Below are positions 45,465 to 54,540 of a stretch of DNA of 64,000 bases, in pieces. The stretch is from Cyanobium sp. FGCU6 (GTDB lineage Bacteria; Cyanobacteriota; Cyanobacteriia; PCC-6307; Cyanobiaceae), in NCBI GenBank assembly GCA_024958655.1, contig JANWUR010000007.1, positions 62,001 to 126,000 of the forward strand, written 5' to 3'. The notes below the pieces were generated by a model. That model saw nothing but the letters and a program-made list of their open reading frames with translations. It ran no database searches and was not told the DNA's origin. Numbering within the stretch: the first letter of the stretch is position 1; each line of letters starts with the position of its first letter. The position numbers and the translations under genes are program-made.

Positions 45465-46695
45465 CTAACCATGCCAATGGGCAAACAAGTCAGGTCGCTG
45501 TTGGGCAATCCGCGCCAGAAGCTCACGACTACGGCGATGCTTGCGCCGCAATCGTTGGTGCTTCTGCCGCTGCCAGGCGCCCAGCTCCTGATTCAGGTAG
45601 CTGAACAACTTGGCCCTGAGCTCCGTTGGATAGAATCTGCCGTAATACTGGATCCAACCCCGCAGGATCGGATTCAATCGTCTGGCAATCTCCTCCAACG
45701 ACAGAATAGGTCTGACGACGCAGATCAATCCGCCTGATCCTGTCCCGCATGCGTTTCAACGCCTGCGGACTCACCGCCGGAAGGAAGCTCGTGAAGATCT
45801 CCCCATGACGGTTCTTGGCCATGCGTGGCCGGAAGCAATAGCCGAGAAACGTGAACTGGATCTGAGGAAACTGCCCACGACGGCTACTATCCTTGCAATA
45901 GACCACCTGGGTCTTCGCTGGATGCAGCGTCAGCCCGCAGGAGATCAATCGCTCCCGCAAGGCCGCCATGAGCCGTTCGGCTTCAGCGCGACTTCGGCAG
46001 TGGCAGATCACATCGTCCGCATAGCGTTCAAACGGGACGTGCGGAAAACTCCGACGCATCCAGGCATCAAACGCATAATGCAGATACAGATTGGCAAGCA
46101 ATGGACTGATGACACCACCCTGGGGCGTGCCACTGGTCCGTTCCTCGAGTGTCCCATCCGGCAATTCCACCGGTGCCTCCAACCAGCGCCGCAGATACAG
46201 CAGAACCCAGCGCTCGGCGGTATGAACCTGCAGGGCTCGCATCAACAGAGCGTGATCGATCGAATCGAAAAAACCCTTGATGTCGAGATCCACAACCCAG
46301 TCATACTTCCAGCAGCGCTTGCGGCAGCTCTCCACGGCCTGGTGGGCCGACTTGCCCGGTCTGTAGCCATAGGAGTCCTGATCAAAGATCGGCTCCAACT
46401 GGGGCTCCAGCATCTGCTTGACCACCATCTGTGCGACGCGATCTGACACTGTCGGAATGCCCAGAGGTCTTGACCCACCACCAGACTTAGGAATCTCCAC
46501 GCGCCGAACCGGTGGCGGGAAGTAACTCCCGGATGCCATACGATTCCATAGCTTGTAGAGATTATTCTCCAGGTCCTTGGCATAGTCATCGAGGCTCTGA
46601 CCATCCACTCCAGCCGCCTTCCCATTCCGCTTCACAAGCTGATAGGCCTTCCAGACCATCGCTTTGGTGATCGGTAGCGACTTGTCCGAACTCAC
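45465..46695 (-). pseudogene. ltrA: Group II intron reverse transcriptase/maturase, frameshifted
   Basis: The intron-encoded protein needed for splicing and mobility. The GTG-started frame reads through RT motifs (KRNGKAAGVDGQSLDDY, SRPLGIPTVSDRVAQ, QDSYGYRPGKSAHQAVE, TSGTPQGGVISPLLANLYLH, the catalytic FERYADD) and then goes out of frame after RRIDLRRQTYS. The maturase X domain (SLEEIARRLNPILRGWIQYY through RIAQQRPDLFAHWHG) continues in another frame. One extra base near 45702-45706 explains this. No HNH endonuclease domain is seen. The protein is probably not made intact, unless the shift is a sequencing error. Confidence 0.88.
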
Positions 46696-47289
46696 CTCCT
46701 TCCTCCTGCCGGTGGCAGTTGAGGAGACCGTCCGGACCGAATGACGCAGCCCCTTCGCTCCAAGGCCATTACAGCCCCTTCATCACTACTACGAGCTGCT
46801 CCGTCCCTGGCATGGGTCTTGGTATTCGCCCTCGTGGTTGTGGCCACTTGAGACTTTCCCTACCGCTCCGCGGAAGACTGCGTCTAGAACACCCCATGAC
46901 AGGTTCCCACGTTCCACACCGAGGCCTGTGATGGGCTCATGTCGCCTGAACACCGGCTGCCATGTGGACCGTAAGCAGGTGACGTCCACACTGTTCCGGG
47001 CGTCGGCTACCTCCACCCGTTTTGACAGCGACTGAAAGCCTTTTCGATGCGTCAGCGGCGATTCGCTTCCGCTCATCTTCCCATCACTCACCTGACGGAT
47101 CACGTCCGCCTTTTCCCCATCGCTCACCACCGCGCCTTTTGGACACAGCGGCATGGGGTGGTTTGGAGCCTGCCCCTGCAGGCCGGCTCCGGGAGGCCAC
47201 ACTCCCATCCTTGGTGTAGTTGCGTCAGTGTTCATAATGAACGTTTGACTCGTGGCACAAGTAGCCGACAGGCTTCCGCGGAGCGGCAC

Positions 47290-47733
47290 GATTTCTGATG
47301 GGGTGGTTGGACCGTAAAGGTCTGCAGCCAGCGGTGAACAGTCCTCCTAGAGATGCCTGTGGCGATAGAAAGTGAGCGGGCGCTCGAGTGGGTGCTGCCA
47401 TCGGTGGGTTTGGTCTTTAAGAGCCCGGTTGCTCACCTCTGCCACCTAGCCGTCCTCATAGGTGCGGGGCCGGCCTGATCTGAGCTCGTCATGAAGCCCT
47501 TCCAGGCCAAGGGCCAGGTAGCGCTTACGCCACTTCCCAACGGTCATTCCTGTCAGGCCCATGCGAATGGCGATGGTGGTTTTGGTTTCGCCAGCTCCGC
47601 AAGTCAGAACGATCGGTGCCAGCCATACCAGCGAATGCGGGTAGGAGCGGGAATTGGCGATGCTCTGCAATTGCTGAACCTCCTTGTCACTGAGGACCAG
47701 CGGAGGCTCGGACGACCAAAAGTCACAGAGCAC
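47290..47733 (-). pseudogene. IS630-family transposase remnant
   Basis: The N-terminal helix-turn-helix part of an IS630 transposase: LSDKEVQQLQSIANSRSYPH, TTIAIRMGLTGMTVGKWRKR, LHDELRSGRPRTYEDG, then a stop (47446-47448). Beyond it the homology continues (KTKPTDGSTHSSARSLSIAT, SRRTVHRWLQTFTVQPPHQK) after a one-base frameshift near the LKTKP codons. It ends abruptly at 47290, where the intron starts; the DDE half is missing. Inactive. Confidence 0.87.
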
Positions 47734-48376
47734 CCTATCCTACCCCAATGCTTGCCTCTGTTTCTGGAACAGCACACCAGGCGACTGCTGATTTTGCCGC
47801 CAACTCCCGCTCGCTACATCACGATAGGGCTCCGAGGGCATTGCCCTGCTTCGCTTCACCAAAAGGGCAGTTTAGCGTTTGGAGGTGCTCGCATTCGTTG
47901 ACCCTGCCGTTACAAAGGCAGGCTGTTCTCACCGATGCTTGATTCCGCTGCACTTCAGCCGTCCCGAACCCAGGAGTTCGGCTTCCGCCCCCAGATAGCC
48001 GGTTTGTGCCAGCCAGACTCCCGCGTCTGCCTTTTGCCTTCTTCCTTCTGCCTTGGATCGACTGGGGGGTGTCTCTCAGAAGCCGTCCGTGTGGGGGAGC
48101 GTTTCGGCTCTCATGCATGAACATTCACCACAATTGGAAACCCAGATCCTGATACGGCATCAGAAGTGCACCTTCAGGGGTCAGTGTTGTACTAATTATC
48201 GAAAACTTAACAGCTGTGTTGTTCAGAGCAAGCTTTGCAGGGGCCGTGTCAAGTGGCGATGACCCGTCAGACCATCGTGCCTTGACTCAGCTTGGGGACA
48301 CCGCAATAGGATTCCCCCATTGCTTGCGGTAGGGTTTCACCGTTATTCCCTCCAGCTCTCCACCGACCAAGACCCT
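47734..48376. other. 640 bp without a convincing gene
   Basis: No reading frame with recognisable homology. It includes a pyrimidine-rich direct-repeat-like tract (about 48027-48056, repeated ctgcctt/gccttc units) and sequence reminiscent of mobile-element debris between the IS630 remnant and the methyltransferase at 48377. No RNA gene is seen. Short frames here lack codon bias. Confidence 0.5.
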
Positions 48377-49126
48377 ATGCCGACTTTCGATCCTGACGTC
48401 GATTTCATTGGACGGGTCACTCGTCACCTCGATGGCTGGCTCATCGATGACGACGCCGAGGTGACCGCCGATTTGCTGAGGACTCAGGAGGCTTGGGGAG
48501 CGGGGGATGCGCCGCTCTTCGAGATCGGCGTCTACTGCGGCAAGTATCTCTCTTTGCTCATGGCATCGGCGGCCCGTACACACTCCCGTGTGCTTGGGAT
48601 TGATACCTTCCAGTTCAAGGATCTCGCTACGGTCACTGAAGGCCTCAGGGTACTCGTTCCCGACCTGATGCAGGTTCTGTCCCTGCATCAAGGCTCATCC
48701 CGCGACCTTACCGCTGATTCGATCTTGCAAGTGCTCGGGAGACCCGCACGGTTCATCAGCGTGGATGGCTCTCATGAGCACCATGATGTCCTTCACGATC
48801 TGAGGCTGGCTGACGATACGCTTGATGAATTCGGTCTGGTGGCGGTCGATGACTTCCTCAACCCAGTGGCTATCGGTGTCAATCGTGCCGTGAACTCTTT
48901 TATGGAGTCTGCGCCCAACCTGGTTGGAGTTGCTTGTGGACCTAACAAGCTTTTTCTCGCACGTCCGATGCAGGCCGATCGATACCGTCAGCACCTTGAA
49001 GCTCATCTGATGTCGACGTCCTCCGCACGCGGTGAATTGTTCCGTTCACGGCTCGGCACGTGGCGCGGTCTTGTGGAGCAACAGTTCTTCGGTTCCACTA
49101 TGCTCTTGTACGCCTGCCCCCCCTAG
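48377..49126 (+). CDS. Class I SAM-dependent methyltransferase (Methyltransf_24-like)
   Basis: A 249-residue protein. Motif I FEIGVYCGKYLSLLMASAAR near residue 45, followed by VLGIDTFQF, RPARFISVDGSHEHHDVLHD (acidic VDGSH motif of the glycan O-methyltransferases) and FGLVAVDDFLNP. This resembles methyltransferases acting on sugar nucleotides or polysaccharides. The ATG at 48377 is preferred over a TTG at 48320. It is followed after 240 bp by a TylF-like methyltransferase, possibly modifying the same glycan. Confidence 0.83.
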   Translation: MPTFDPDVDFIGRVTRHLDGWLIDDDAEVTADLLRTQEAWGAGDAPLFEIGVYCGKYLSLLMASAARTHSRVLGIDTFQFKDLATVTEGLRVLVPDLMQVLSLHQGSSRDLTADSILQVLGRPARFISVDGSHEHHDVLHDLRLADDTLDEFGLVAVDDFLNPVAIGVNRAVNSFMESAPNLVGVACGPNKLFLARPMQADRYRQHLEAHLMSTSSARGELFRSRLGTWRGLVEQQFFGSTMLLYACPP

Positions 49127-49366
49127 CTTGCTTGCAGAGAGGAGTGCTGGCGAAAGCCCTCCTTCCCCAATGGGTCTGGTCTGTAGTTTGGGCCTGTCGC
49201 GAGTCTTGGGATCTTTTCCCAACCACCCTACGTCGCTTGGCGCAGTGCTTCTCAGATCACCCACGCCCGCTGCACTCCAGCAGTCTTACCACTGAGCCTT
49301 CATCAGGGGCAAGTCTAGAGATGTACCTTGTTGGTGTAAAATCAGTTGAGATTAGCCGGTCGCAGC

Positions 49367-50074
49367 ATGCTTCGCAGGGTAAACGAGCTTCATCCTGGCA
49401 TGGATCTGATTCATGCTGATGAAATCGCTTATCACTCCGAGATTCAGGATGATGAGTTCCGAGAGACCTTCCTAAGGTGCTGTCCTTATTCTATGGTCCA
49501 CGTCACAGGATTCTACAATGTCTATCAATCATTAAAGTATATCCGAGATGGCGGCCTGCCAGGGGACATTGTTGAATGTGGATGTGCTCTCGGCGGAGTA
49601 GCCATCTTCATGCGACTGCTAGTCAAGCGTTGGGGGTTGAATAAAACGATCCATTTGTTTGACACTTTTGTCGGACCCCCTGTTGGGTCTGCTGACATTA
49701 TCCATGGAGGGGGTGAGCTTGTCTGGACACAGGCGATGGCAAACCACAGGTCTGGGACTGAGCAGAATATTATTGATATAACCGGTAACCTTGAAGGCAT
49801 TAATATTGTTGAGGGATTTGTTGAGCAAACTCTTCCTGTTGCTTCGATTCCAGAGCTTTCACTCCTTCGGCTTGATACTGATTTTTACGAATCAACTAAA
49901 ATAGAACTTGAAGTTCTATATCCCAAGCTCGTCCGTGGAGGTGTCATCATCATCGATGACTATGGTTACTTTCAGGGATCCCGCCGTGCTACTGATGAGT
50001 ATCTTGCCACAATTTATCCGAAACCTCTTCTAAATCGGATTGACACTGCTGTTTGGGCAGGTGTTAAGCCCTGA
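49367..50074 (+). CDS. TylF/MycF-family sugar O-methyltransferase
   Basis: A 235-residue enzyme similar to macrocin O-methyltransferase, which methylates deoxysugar hydroxyls with SAM and a divalent metal. Features: DIVECGCALGGVAIFMRLLV (motif I), HLFDTFVGPP, LSLLRLDTDFYESTKIELEV (LDTDxYEST, the metal/acid motif) and GGVIIIDDYGYFQGSRRATD. The likely acceptor is a rhamnose or related deoxysugar made by the nearby rfb genes; inference. The ATG at 49367 is preceded by an in-frame TTG at 49346. AT-rich. Confidence 0.9.
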   Translation: MLRRVNELHPGMDLIHADEIAYHSEIQDDEFRETFLRCCPYSMVHVTGFYNVYQSLKYIRDGGLPGDIVECGCALGGVAIFMRLLVKRWGLNKTIHLFDTFVGPPVGSADIIHGGGELVWTQAMANHRSGTEQNIIDITGNLEGINIVEGFVEQTLPVASIPELSLLRLDTDFYESTKIELEVLYPKLVRGGVIIIDDYGYFQGSRRATDEYLATIYPKPLLNRIDTAVWAGVKP

Positions 50075-50139
50075 ATCGCCGCCGTATTCACGCAAGTCAG
50101 TTTATATTTCTATGCTTTACTGGTCTGTTACTAACAAAT

Positions 50140-50170
50140 AAAAAAGCCCATGCATACGCATGGACTTTGA
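50140..50170 (-). terminator. Intrinsic terminator between convergent genes
   Basis: Stem around cccatgc (50147-50153) and gcatgga (50158-50164) with an A-rich left flank and A-run right flank, so that it ends in T-runs on both strands; leftward it gives CATGGGCTTTTTT. Likely bidirectional between the TylF-like gene and the PEP-CTERM gene. Confidence 0.75.
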
Positions 50171-50217
50171 AAAATAATATTCACTAGAATTACATGAGCA
50201 AAGTTATAATACTTGTT

Positions 50218-50937
50218 TTATTTTGCCGCAAGTTTAGTACGCTTGCGAAGTCTACGGGAGAAGCCGAATGCCATTCCTGCACCTAAAAGCGGAAGAGGGC
50301 CGGGAACCTGACTTGGATCATCCACAGTAAGAGTAATGATACTTTGATGATCAAATGAATATGTAGCCCCTCCAGTTGCAGAATCATAATTTCCATAAAA
50401 AGAATTGAATACAACGTTACCAGATCGCGTGCCAAAGGTACCAATAACTTCTACCGGTATGGGCTGCAAAGCAAGGCTGCGTGCGAATACGTCAGGCGCT
50501 TGCCTAACAGTATAGCCCTCGCCAGTAAATCCGCCAAGAGGATTTACGAGAATTTCGGTTCCTCCTCCGCCAAACACTTTGAAATGGCTGATATGTCCGG
50601 TTATTGCTTTAGCATAGGAGTCAGGCGTTCCACCGCTCAGAGCTGGACCTGCGACCGTAGTGACAAAGATCGCGGTAGCATCATTAAGGGCTGCATAACC
50701 AGTATAATTAAGAAATATACCGGTTCCACCGCTCGCGCATATACCGGTCATGGTCCCCCCCGGACAAAGTGCAGTGGCCGGAGTTGTGCTGAAAGAAGGG
50801 TCGGTAAACGCTCCAAAATCAATGTTGTTTTGGCCGCCAGTAAAAGTAATTGTGCTTGCCGCTCTAGCTTCTGGATGCGAAACCGCAAAGAGGGCTGAGA
50901 TTGCTGCGATTCCAAGAATTTGCTTGGAGACTTTCAT
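50218..50937 (-). CDS. PEP-CTERM-like exported surface protein
   Basis: A 239-residue exported protein. Signal peptide at residues 1-27 (KQILGIAAISALFAVSHPEA, cleavage after ARA). The body is Gly/Thr/Phe-rich. The C-terminus has the sorting region VPGPLPLLGAGMAFGFSRRL followed by RKRTK: a PEP-like motif, a hydrophobic segment and basic tail, the cyanobacterial variant of PEP-CTERM signals processed by an exosortase. Exosortase (EpsH/XrtA) is not in the window. Exosortase substrates are usually linked to extracellular polysaccharide, which fits the neighbourhood. AT-rich relative to the rfb genes that follow. Confidence 0.85.
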   Translation of the reverse strand: MKVSKQILGIAAISALFAVSHPEARAASTITFTGGQNNIDFGAFTDPSFSTTPATALCPGGTMTGICASGGTGIFLNYTGYAALNDATAIFVTTVAGPALSGGTPDSYAKAITGHISHFKVFGGGGTEILVNPLGGFTGEGYTVRQAPDVFARSLALQPIPVEVIGTFGTRSGNVVFNSFYGNYDSATGGATYSFDHQSIITLTVDDPSQVPGPLPLLGAGMAFGFSRRLRKRTKLAAK

Positions 50938-50961
50938 GGAAACAGAGAGCTTTCTCCAAAC

Positions 50962-52131
50962 CTAGCTGGCGGAGGTGGGGATGTCAACCATGACGGTGTG
51001 GACTGGCTGACCAAGTCTCCCCCCGCCATACCCCGCCCGCCCGCTCACCCGTTCGCACCAGTCGAGGTGGGCCAGGTACCAGTCGACGGTGGCGGTGAGA
51101 CCGGTTTCGAAGCTGTGGCGCGGCTGCCAACCAAGCTCGGTACTGATCCGGGTGGGGTCGATGGCGTAGCGCCGGTCGTGGCCGGGCCGGTCGGTGACGC
51201 GGGTGATCAGGCCGGCATGGGGGGCCGCCGTGGGGCGCTGCGCGTCCAGCCGGGCGCAGATGGCCTCCACCACCTGGCGGTTGGTGCGCTCGCCGTGGCC
51301 GCCCACGCAGTAGGGACGCCCCAGCTCACCCCGGGTCGCCGCCAGCAGCAGCGCATCCACGTGGTCGTCCACGTACAGCCAGTCGCGCACGTTGGCGCCG
51401 TCGCCATAGAGGGGGATGGGCTCGCCGGCGGCGGCCTTGAGGATCACCACCGGGATCAGCTTCTCCGGGAACTGCCAGGGGCCGTAGTTGTTGCTGCAGT
51501 TGGTGAGCACCACCGGCAGGCCGTAGGTGTGGTGCCAGGCGTTCACCAGGTGGTCGCTGGCGGCCTTGCTGGCGGAGTAGGGGGAACGGGGGTCGTAGGG
51601 GGTGGTTTCCGAGAAGCGGCCCTCGGCCCCCAGCGAACCGAACACCTCATCGGTGCTGATGTGATGCAGGCGGAAGCGCTCCCGGCGCTCAGGCGCCAGC
51701 CCTTCCCAGTGGCTGCGCACCGCCTGCAGCAGATGGAAGGTGCCGATCACGTTGCTCTCGAGGAAGGCCCCGGGCCCGTCGATCGAGCGATCCACGTGGC
51801 TCTCGGCGGCCAGATGCAGCACCAGATCGGGATCGGCCGCCCGCACAGCCTCCGCCGTGGCGGCCGCATCCGTGAGATCCACCCGCAGCAACTGGTGCCG
51901 CGGTCCGTCGGGGCCCTCGGCGGCCGAGCCCAGGACCGCGAGTTCCGCCTCCACTCCCGCCAGGTCGCTGGCGTAACCCATCTTGTCGAGATCGAACACG
52001 GTGACCGTGCTCGCCCGCAGCAGCCGGCGCACCAGGGCGCCGCCGATGAAGCCGGCGCCCCCGGTCACCAGGATCCGCGTGCGGCCTTCCAGCAGCTCCG
52101 GGATGTTGGGGGCAGCGGCATGTGAGGACAT
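50962..52131 (-). CDS. rfbB: dTDP-glucose 4,6-dehydratase
   Basis: Second step of dTDP-L-rhamnose synthesis: dTDP-glucose to dTDP-4-keto-6-deoxyglucose, with NAD. The 389-residue extended SDR has GGAGFIG at 24-30, HLAAESHVDRSI, the HHISTDEVFGSL block with the catalytic Asp/Glu pair, and YSASKAASDHLV (YxxxK). Other family motifs are NNYGPWQFPEKLIPV and RDWLYVDDHVDALL. Full length. Last gene of the rfbA-rfbC-rfbD-rfbB operon. Symbol rmlB is equivalent. Confidence 0.95.
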   Translation of the reverse strand: MSSHAAAPNIPELLEGRTRILVTGGAGFIGGALVRRLLRASTVTVFDLDKMGYASDLAGVEAELAVLGSAAEGPDGPRHQLLRVDLTDAAATAEAVRAADPDLVLHLAAESHVDRSIDGPGAFLESNVIGTFHLLQAVRSHWEGLAPERRERFRLHHISTDEVFGSLGAEGRFSETTPYDPRSPYSASKAASDHLVNAWHHTYGLPVVLTNCSNNYGPWQFPEKLIPVVILKAAAGEPIPLYGDGANVRDWLYVDDHVDALLLAATRGELGRPYCVGGHGERTNRQVVEAICARLDAQRPTAAPHAGLITRVTDRPGHDRRYAIDPTRISTELGWQPRHSFETGLTATVDWYLAHLDWCERVSGRAGYGGGRLGQPVHTVMVDIPTSAS

Positions 52132-52149
52132 GGGAACTCGCGTGGGGAT

Positions 52150-53049
52150 TCAGGCGGCCGGGGCCGGCATCCGGGCCAGCACCTTGATGAGAGCTTGGCG
52201 CCAGTGCCGCGGGGGCAGATCCAGAGCCGTGCGGGTGGCCCGGCAGTCAAGCAGGGAGTAGGCGGGCCGGCGCGCCGGCGTCGGGTAGTCGCTGGTGGCG
52301 ATCGGCACCACATCGGCGGGCCGCTGCAGCAGTCCGGCGCTTGCCCCCAGTTCGCCGATCGCCACCGCAAAGTCGTACCAGCTGGCGGCACCGGCATCAC
52401 TCCAGTGATGGAGCCCCGTGACGTTGTGGGTGATGGCGGCCCAGCAGGCGGCGGCCAGGCCTGAAGTTGCGGTGGGGCAGCCCACCTGATCGGCCACCAC
52501 GCCGAGGGGCTGGCCGGTTTCGCCCCGCTGGCGGTGCAGGCGCAGCATCGTGAGGCAGAAGTTGGCGCCCACGGGCCCATACACCCAGCTGGTGCGCAGC
52601 ACGCAGGTGCGCTCCGGCCCCAGCCGTTCGATCGCCAGGCGCTCCCCCTCCGCCTTGGTGGCCCCGTAGACCCCGAGGGGCGCCAGAGGTTGATCCGGGG
52701 CATAGGGATGGCCCTGGTTTCCGTCGAACACGAAATCGGTGCTCACCTGCAGCAGGCGGCCACCACTGCTCTCCAGGGCCTCGGCGAAGGCGGCAGGCGC
52801 CGAGGCGTTCACCGCCCTTGCCAGTTCCGGTTCGCTCTCGGCCCGGTCCACGGCGGTGTAGGCGCCGGCGTTCAGAACCCAGTCCGGTCGATATAGCGCC
52901 ACGGCCCTGAGGCAGGCCTCGGGATCCGCAAGATTGAGAGCGGCGCGCCGGGTGGCGATCGCCTCGACCCCATCAGGCACCTTCTCGAGCAGGGCACGAC
53001 CCAGCTGGCCATCGCTGCCGGTGACCAGAACCCGAAGAACCGGGCTCAT
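52150..53049 (-). CDS. rfbD: dTDP-4-dehydrorhamnose reductase
   Basis: Final step of dTDP-L-rhamnose synthesis: NAD(P)H reduction of dTDP-4-keto-L-rhamnose. The 299-residue protein has the GSDGQLG nucleotide motif at 11-17, NAGAYTAVDRAESEPELARA, STDFVFDG, and VYGATKAEGE (catalytic YxxxK). The C-terminal RPAYSLLDCRATRTALDLPP matches the family end. Its ATG overlaps rfbC by 4 bp. Symbol rmlD is equivalent. Confidence 0.95.
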   Translation of the reverse strand: MSPVLRVLVTGSDGQLGRALLEKVPDGVEAIATRRAALNLADPEACLRAVALYRPDWVLNAGAYTAVDRAESEPELARAVNASAPAAFAEALESSGGRLLQVSTDFVFDGNQGHPYAPDQPLAPLGVYGATKAEGERLAIERLGPERTCVLRTSWVYGPVGANFCLTMLRLHRQRGETGQPLGVVADQVGCPTATSGLAAACWAAITHNVTGLHHWSDAGAASWYDFAVAIGELGASAGLLQRPADVVPIATSDYPTPARRPAYSLLDCRATRTALDLPPRHWRQALIKVLARMPAPAA

Positions 53050-53630
53050 GGGAACACATCTCCAGCAGCGACCAGCTCAGCGAGGCTGGGGGCCTCCGCA
53101 TCCTTGGGGGAGAGCTGTGGCGGCAGATCTCCCAGGGCGTCAAGAGGCCAGTCGATCGCCACTGCCGGGTCATCCCAGCGGAGGGAACGCTCACTGGGGC
53201 GGTGCCAGAAGCCGCTGGTCTTGTAGAGCACATCGGCGCTTTCGCTCAGCACCAGGAAGCCGTGGGCGAAGCCCGCCGGCACCCACAGCTGGCGGTGGTC
53301 GGCGCCGCTCAGACGCGCCCCCACCCACTGGCCGTACGTGACGGAGCTGCAGCGCAGATCCACTGCCACATCAAAGATCTCGCCGACCACGCAGCGCACC
53401 AGCTTCGCCTGGGGATGGGGTTCGAGCTGATAGTGCAGGCCCCGTAGCACACCCCGGGCCGAGCGGGATTGATTGTCCTGATCGAACATCGGAGCCGCTT
53501 CGAGGCTGAGGCCGAGGGCCTCGGCGAAAGCGCGGCGGTTCCAGCTCTCGAGAAAGAAACCCCGCTCGTCGCCGAACACCCGGGGAGTGAGCAGCAAGGG
53601 GCCATCGATCGGGAAACGGTCGATCTGCAT
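53046..53630 (-). CDS. rfbC: dTDP-4-dehydrorhamnose 3,5-epimerase
   Basis: Third step of dTDP-L-rhamnose synthesis, a metal-independent double epimerase. The 194-residue cupin has FGDERGFFLESWNR, DQDNQSRSARGVLRGLHYQ (catalytic His in GLHYQ), KLVRCVVGEIFDVAVDLR and LWVPAGFAHGFLVLSESADV with the conserved Tyr in LYKTSGF. The ATG at 53630 starts the family's usual N-terminus; upstream codons overlap rfbA. Only 4 bp separate it from rfbA. Confidence 0.95.
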   Translation of the reverse strand: MQIDRFPIDGPLLLTPRVFGDERGFFLESWNRRAFAEALGLSLEAAPMFDQDNQSRSARGVLRGLHYQLEPHPQAKLVRCVVGEIFDVAVDLRCSSVTYGQWVGARLSGADHRQLWVPAGFAHGFLVLSESADVLYKTSGFWHRPSERSLRWDDPAVAIDWPLDALGDLPPQLSPKDAEAPSLAELVAAGDVFP

Positions 53631-53634
53631 GGGT

Positions 53635-54516
53635 TCAGGTCTCCTGCAGCAGCTGAAGGAGATAGGCGCCGTAGCCGCTCTTGTGCAACGGGGCTGCCAG
53701 CAACTCCAGCTCCCCATCCTCGATCCAGCCCATGCGCCAGGCCACCTCCTCGGGACAGCCCACCTTCAGCCCCTGGCGATGCTCCAGGGTGCGGATGTAG
53801 CTGGCGGCCTCGTGCAGGGAGTCGGGAGTGCCGGTGTCCAGCCAGGCCATGCCCCGCCCCATCAGCTCCACATGCAGGCACCCCTCCTCCAGATACAACT
53901 GGTTGAGATCGGTGATCTCCAGTTCGCCCCTCGGCGAGGGTTTCACCTGGCGGGCTCGTTCCACCACCCGATCGTCGTAGAAATACAAGCCGGTCACCGC
54001 GTAACGCGAGCGCGGCCGCTCGGGCTTCTCCTCGATGCCCAGCACTCTGCCGTCGCTGTCGAACTCCACCACCCCATAGCGCTCAGGGTCTCGCACCGGA
54101 TAGGCGAACACCGTGGCTCCCTCCGTGCGTTGGCAGCCCGACTGGAGCTGGGGAATCAGGTCATGCCCGTGGAACAGGTTGTCCCCCAGCACCAGGGCCG
54201 CCGGCGCGCCTTCCAGGAAGTCGGCGCCGATCAGGAAGGCCTGGGCCAGGCCGTCGGGGCTGGGCTGCACGGCAAAGGCGATCGCCATGCCCCAGGCGCT
54301 GCCATCGCCCAGCAACCGCTCAAAGGCCTGGCGGTCGTGCGGTGTGGTGATCACCAGCACCTCCCGGATCCCCGCCAGCATCAGCGTGGTGAGGGGGTAG
54401 TAGATCATCGGCTTGTCGTACACCGGCATCAGCTGCTTGCTGACGGCGCCGGTGAGCGGGGCCAGACGGGTTCCGTTGCCACCGGCCAGGATGATCCCCT
54501 TGCGCGCTGTTGCCAT
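53635..54516 (-). CDS. rfbA: Glucose-1-phosphate thymidylyltransferase
   Basis: First step of dTDP-L-rhamnose synthesis: dTTP plus glucose-1-phosphate to dTDP-glucose. The 293-residue nucleotidyltransferase has [16 protein letters not shown] (GxGTRL at 13-18) followed by [28 protein letters not shown], and [20 protein letters not shown]. First gene of the four-gene leftward operon. A GT2 gene ends 24 bp upstream on the same strand and may belong to the operon. Confidence 0.96.
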   Translation of the reverse strand: MATARKGIILAGGNGTRLAPLTGAVSKQLMPVYDKPMIYYPLTTLMLAGIREVLVITTPHDRQAFERLLGDGSAWGMAIAFAVQPSPDGLAQAFLIGADFLEGAPAALVLGDNLFHGHDLIPQLQSGCQRTEGATVFAYPVRDPERYGVVEFDSDGRVLGIEEKPERPRSRYAVTGLYFYDDRVVERARQVKPSPRGELEITDLNQLYLEEGCLHVELMGRGMAWLDTGTPDSLHEAASYIRTLEHRQGLKVGCPEEVAWRMGWIEDGELELLAAPLHKSGYGAYLLQLLQET

Positions 54517-54540
54517 CGTTGGCCGTGGTTCGCGCGCGAT

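Larger units (their letters stand above)
45371..47289 (-). mobile_element. Group II intron (bacterial, maturase-encoding), reverse orientation
   Basis: Ribozyme retroelement of about 1.9 kb. Its 5' end, read leftward, is probably GTGCCGCTCC at 47289, then about 590 nt of non-coding domains I-III (47289 to about 46700), a reverse transcriptase/maturase ORF in domain IV (46695-45465), a recognisable domain V (45443-45410), and a domain VI-like GC stem (about 45405-45378) ending near 45371. Both exact ends are estimated by eye. The 5' flank is IS630 sequence and the 3' flank is IS1595 sequence in the opposite orientation, so it does not sit in one uninterrupted target. Confidence 0.85.

Noticed and set aside
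48027-48056. Pyrimidine-rich tract with repeated gcctt units, considered as CRISPR or tandem repeat
   Set aside because: Units are too short and irregular, with no spacers; no CRISPR array is seen in the window.
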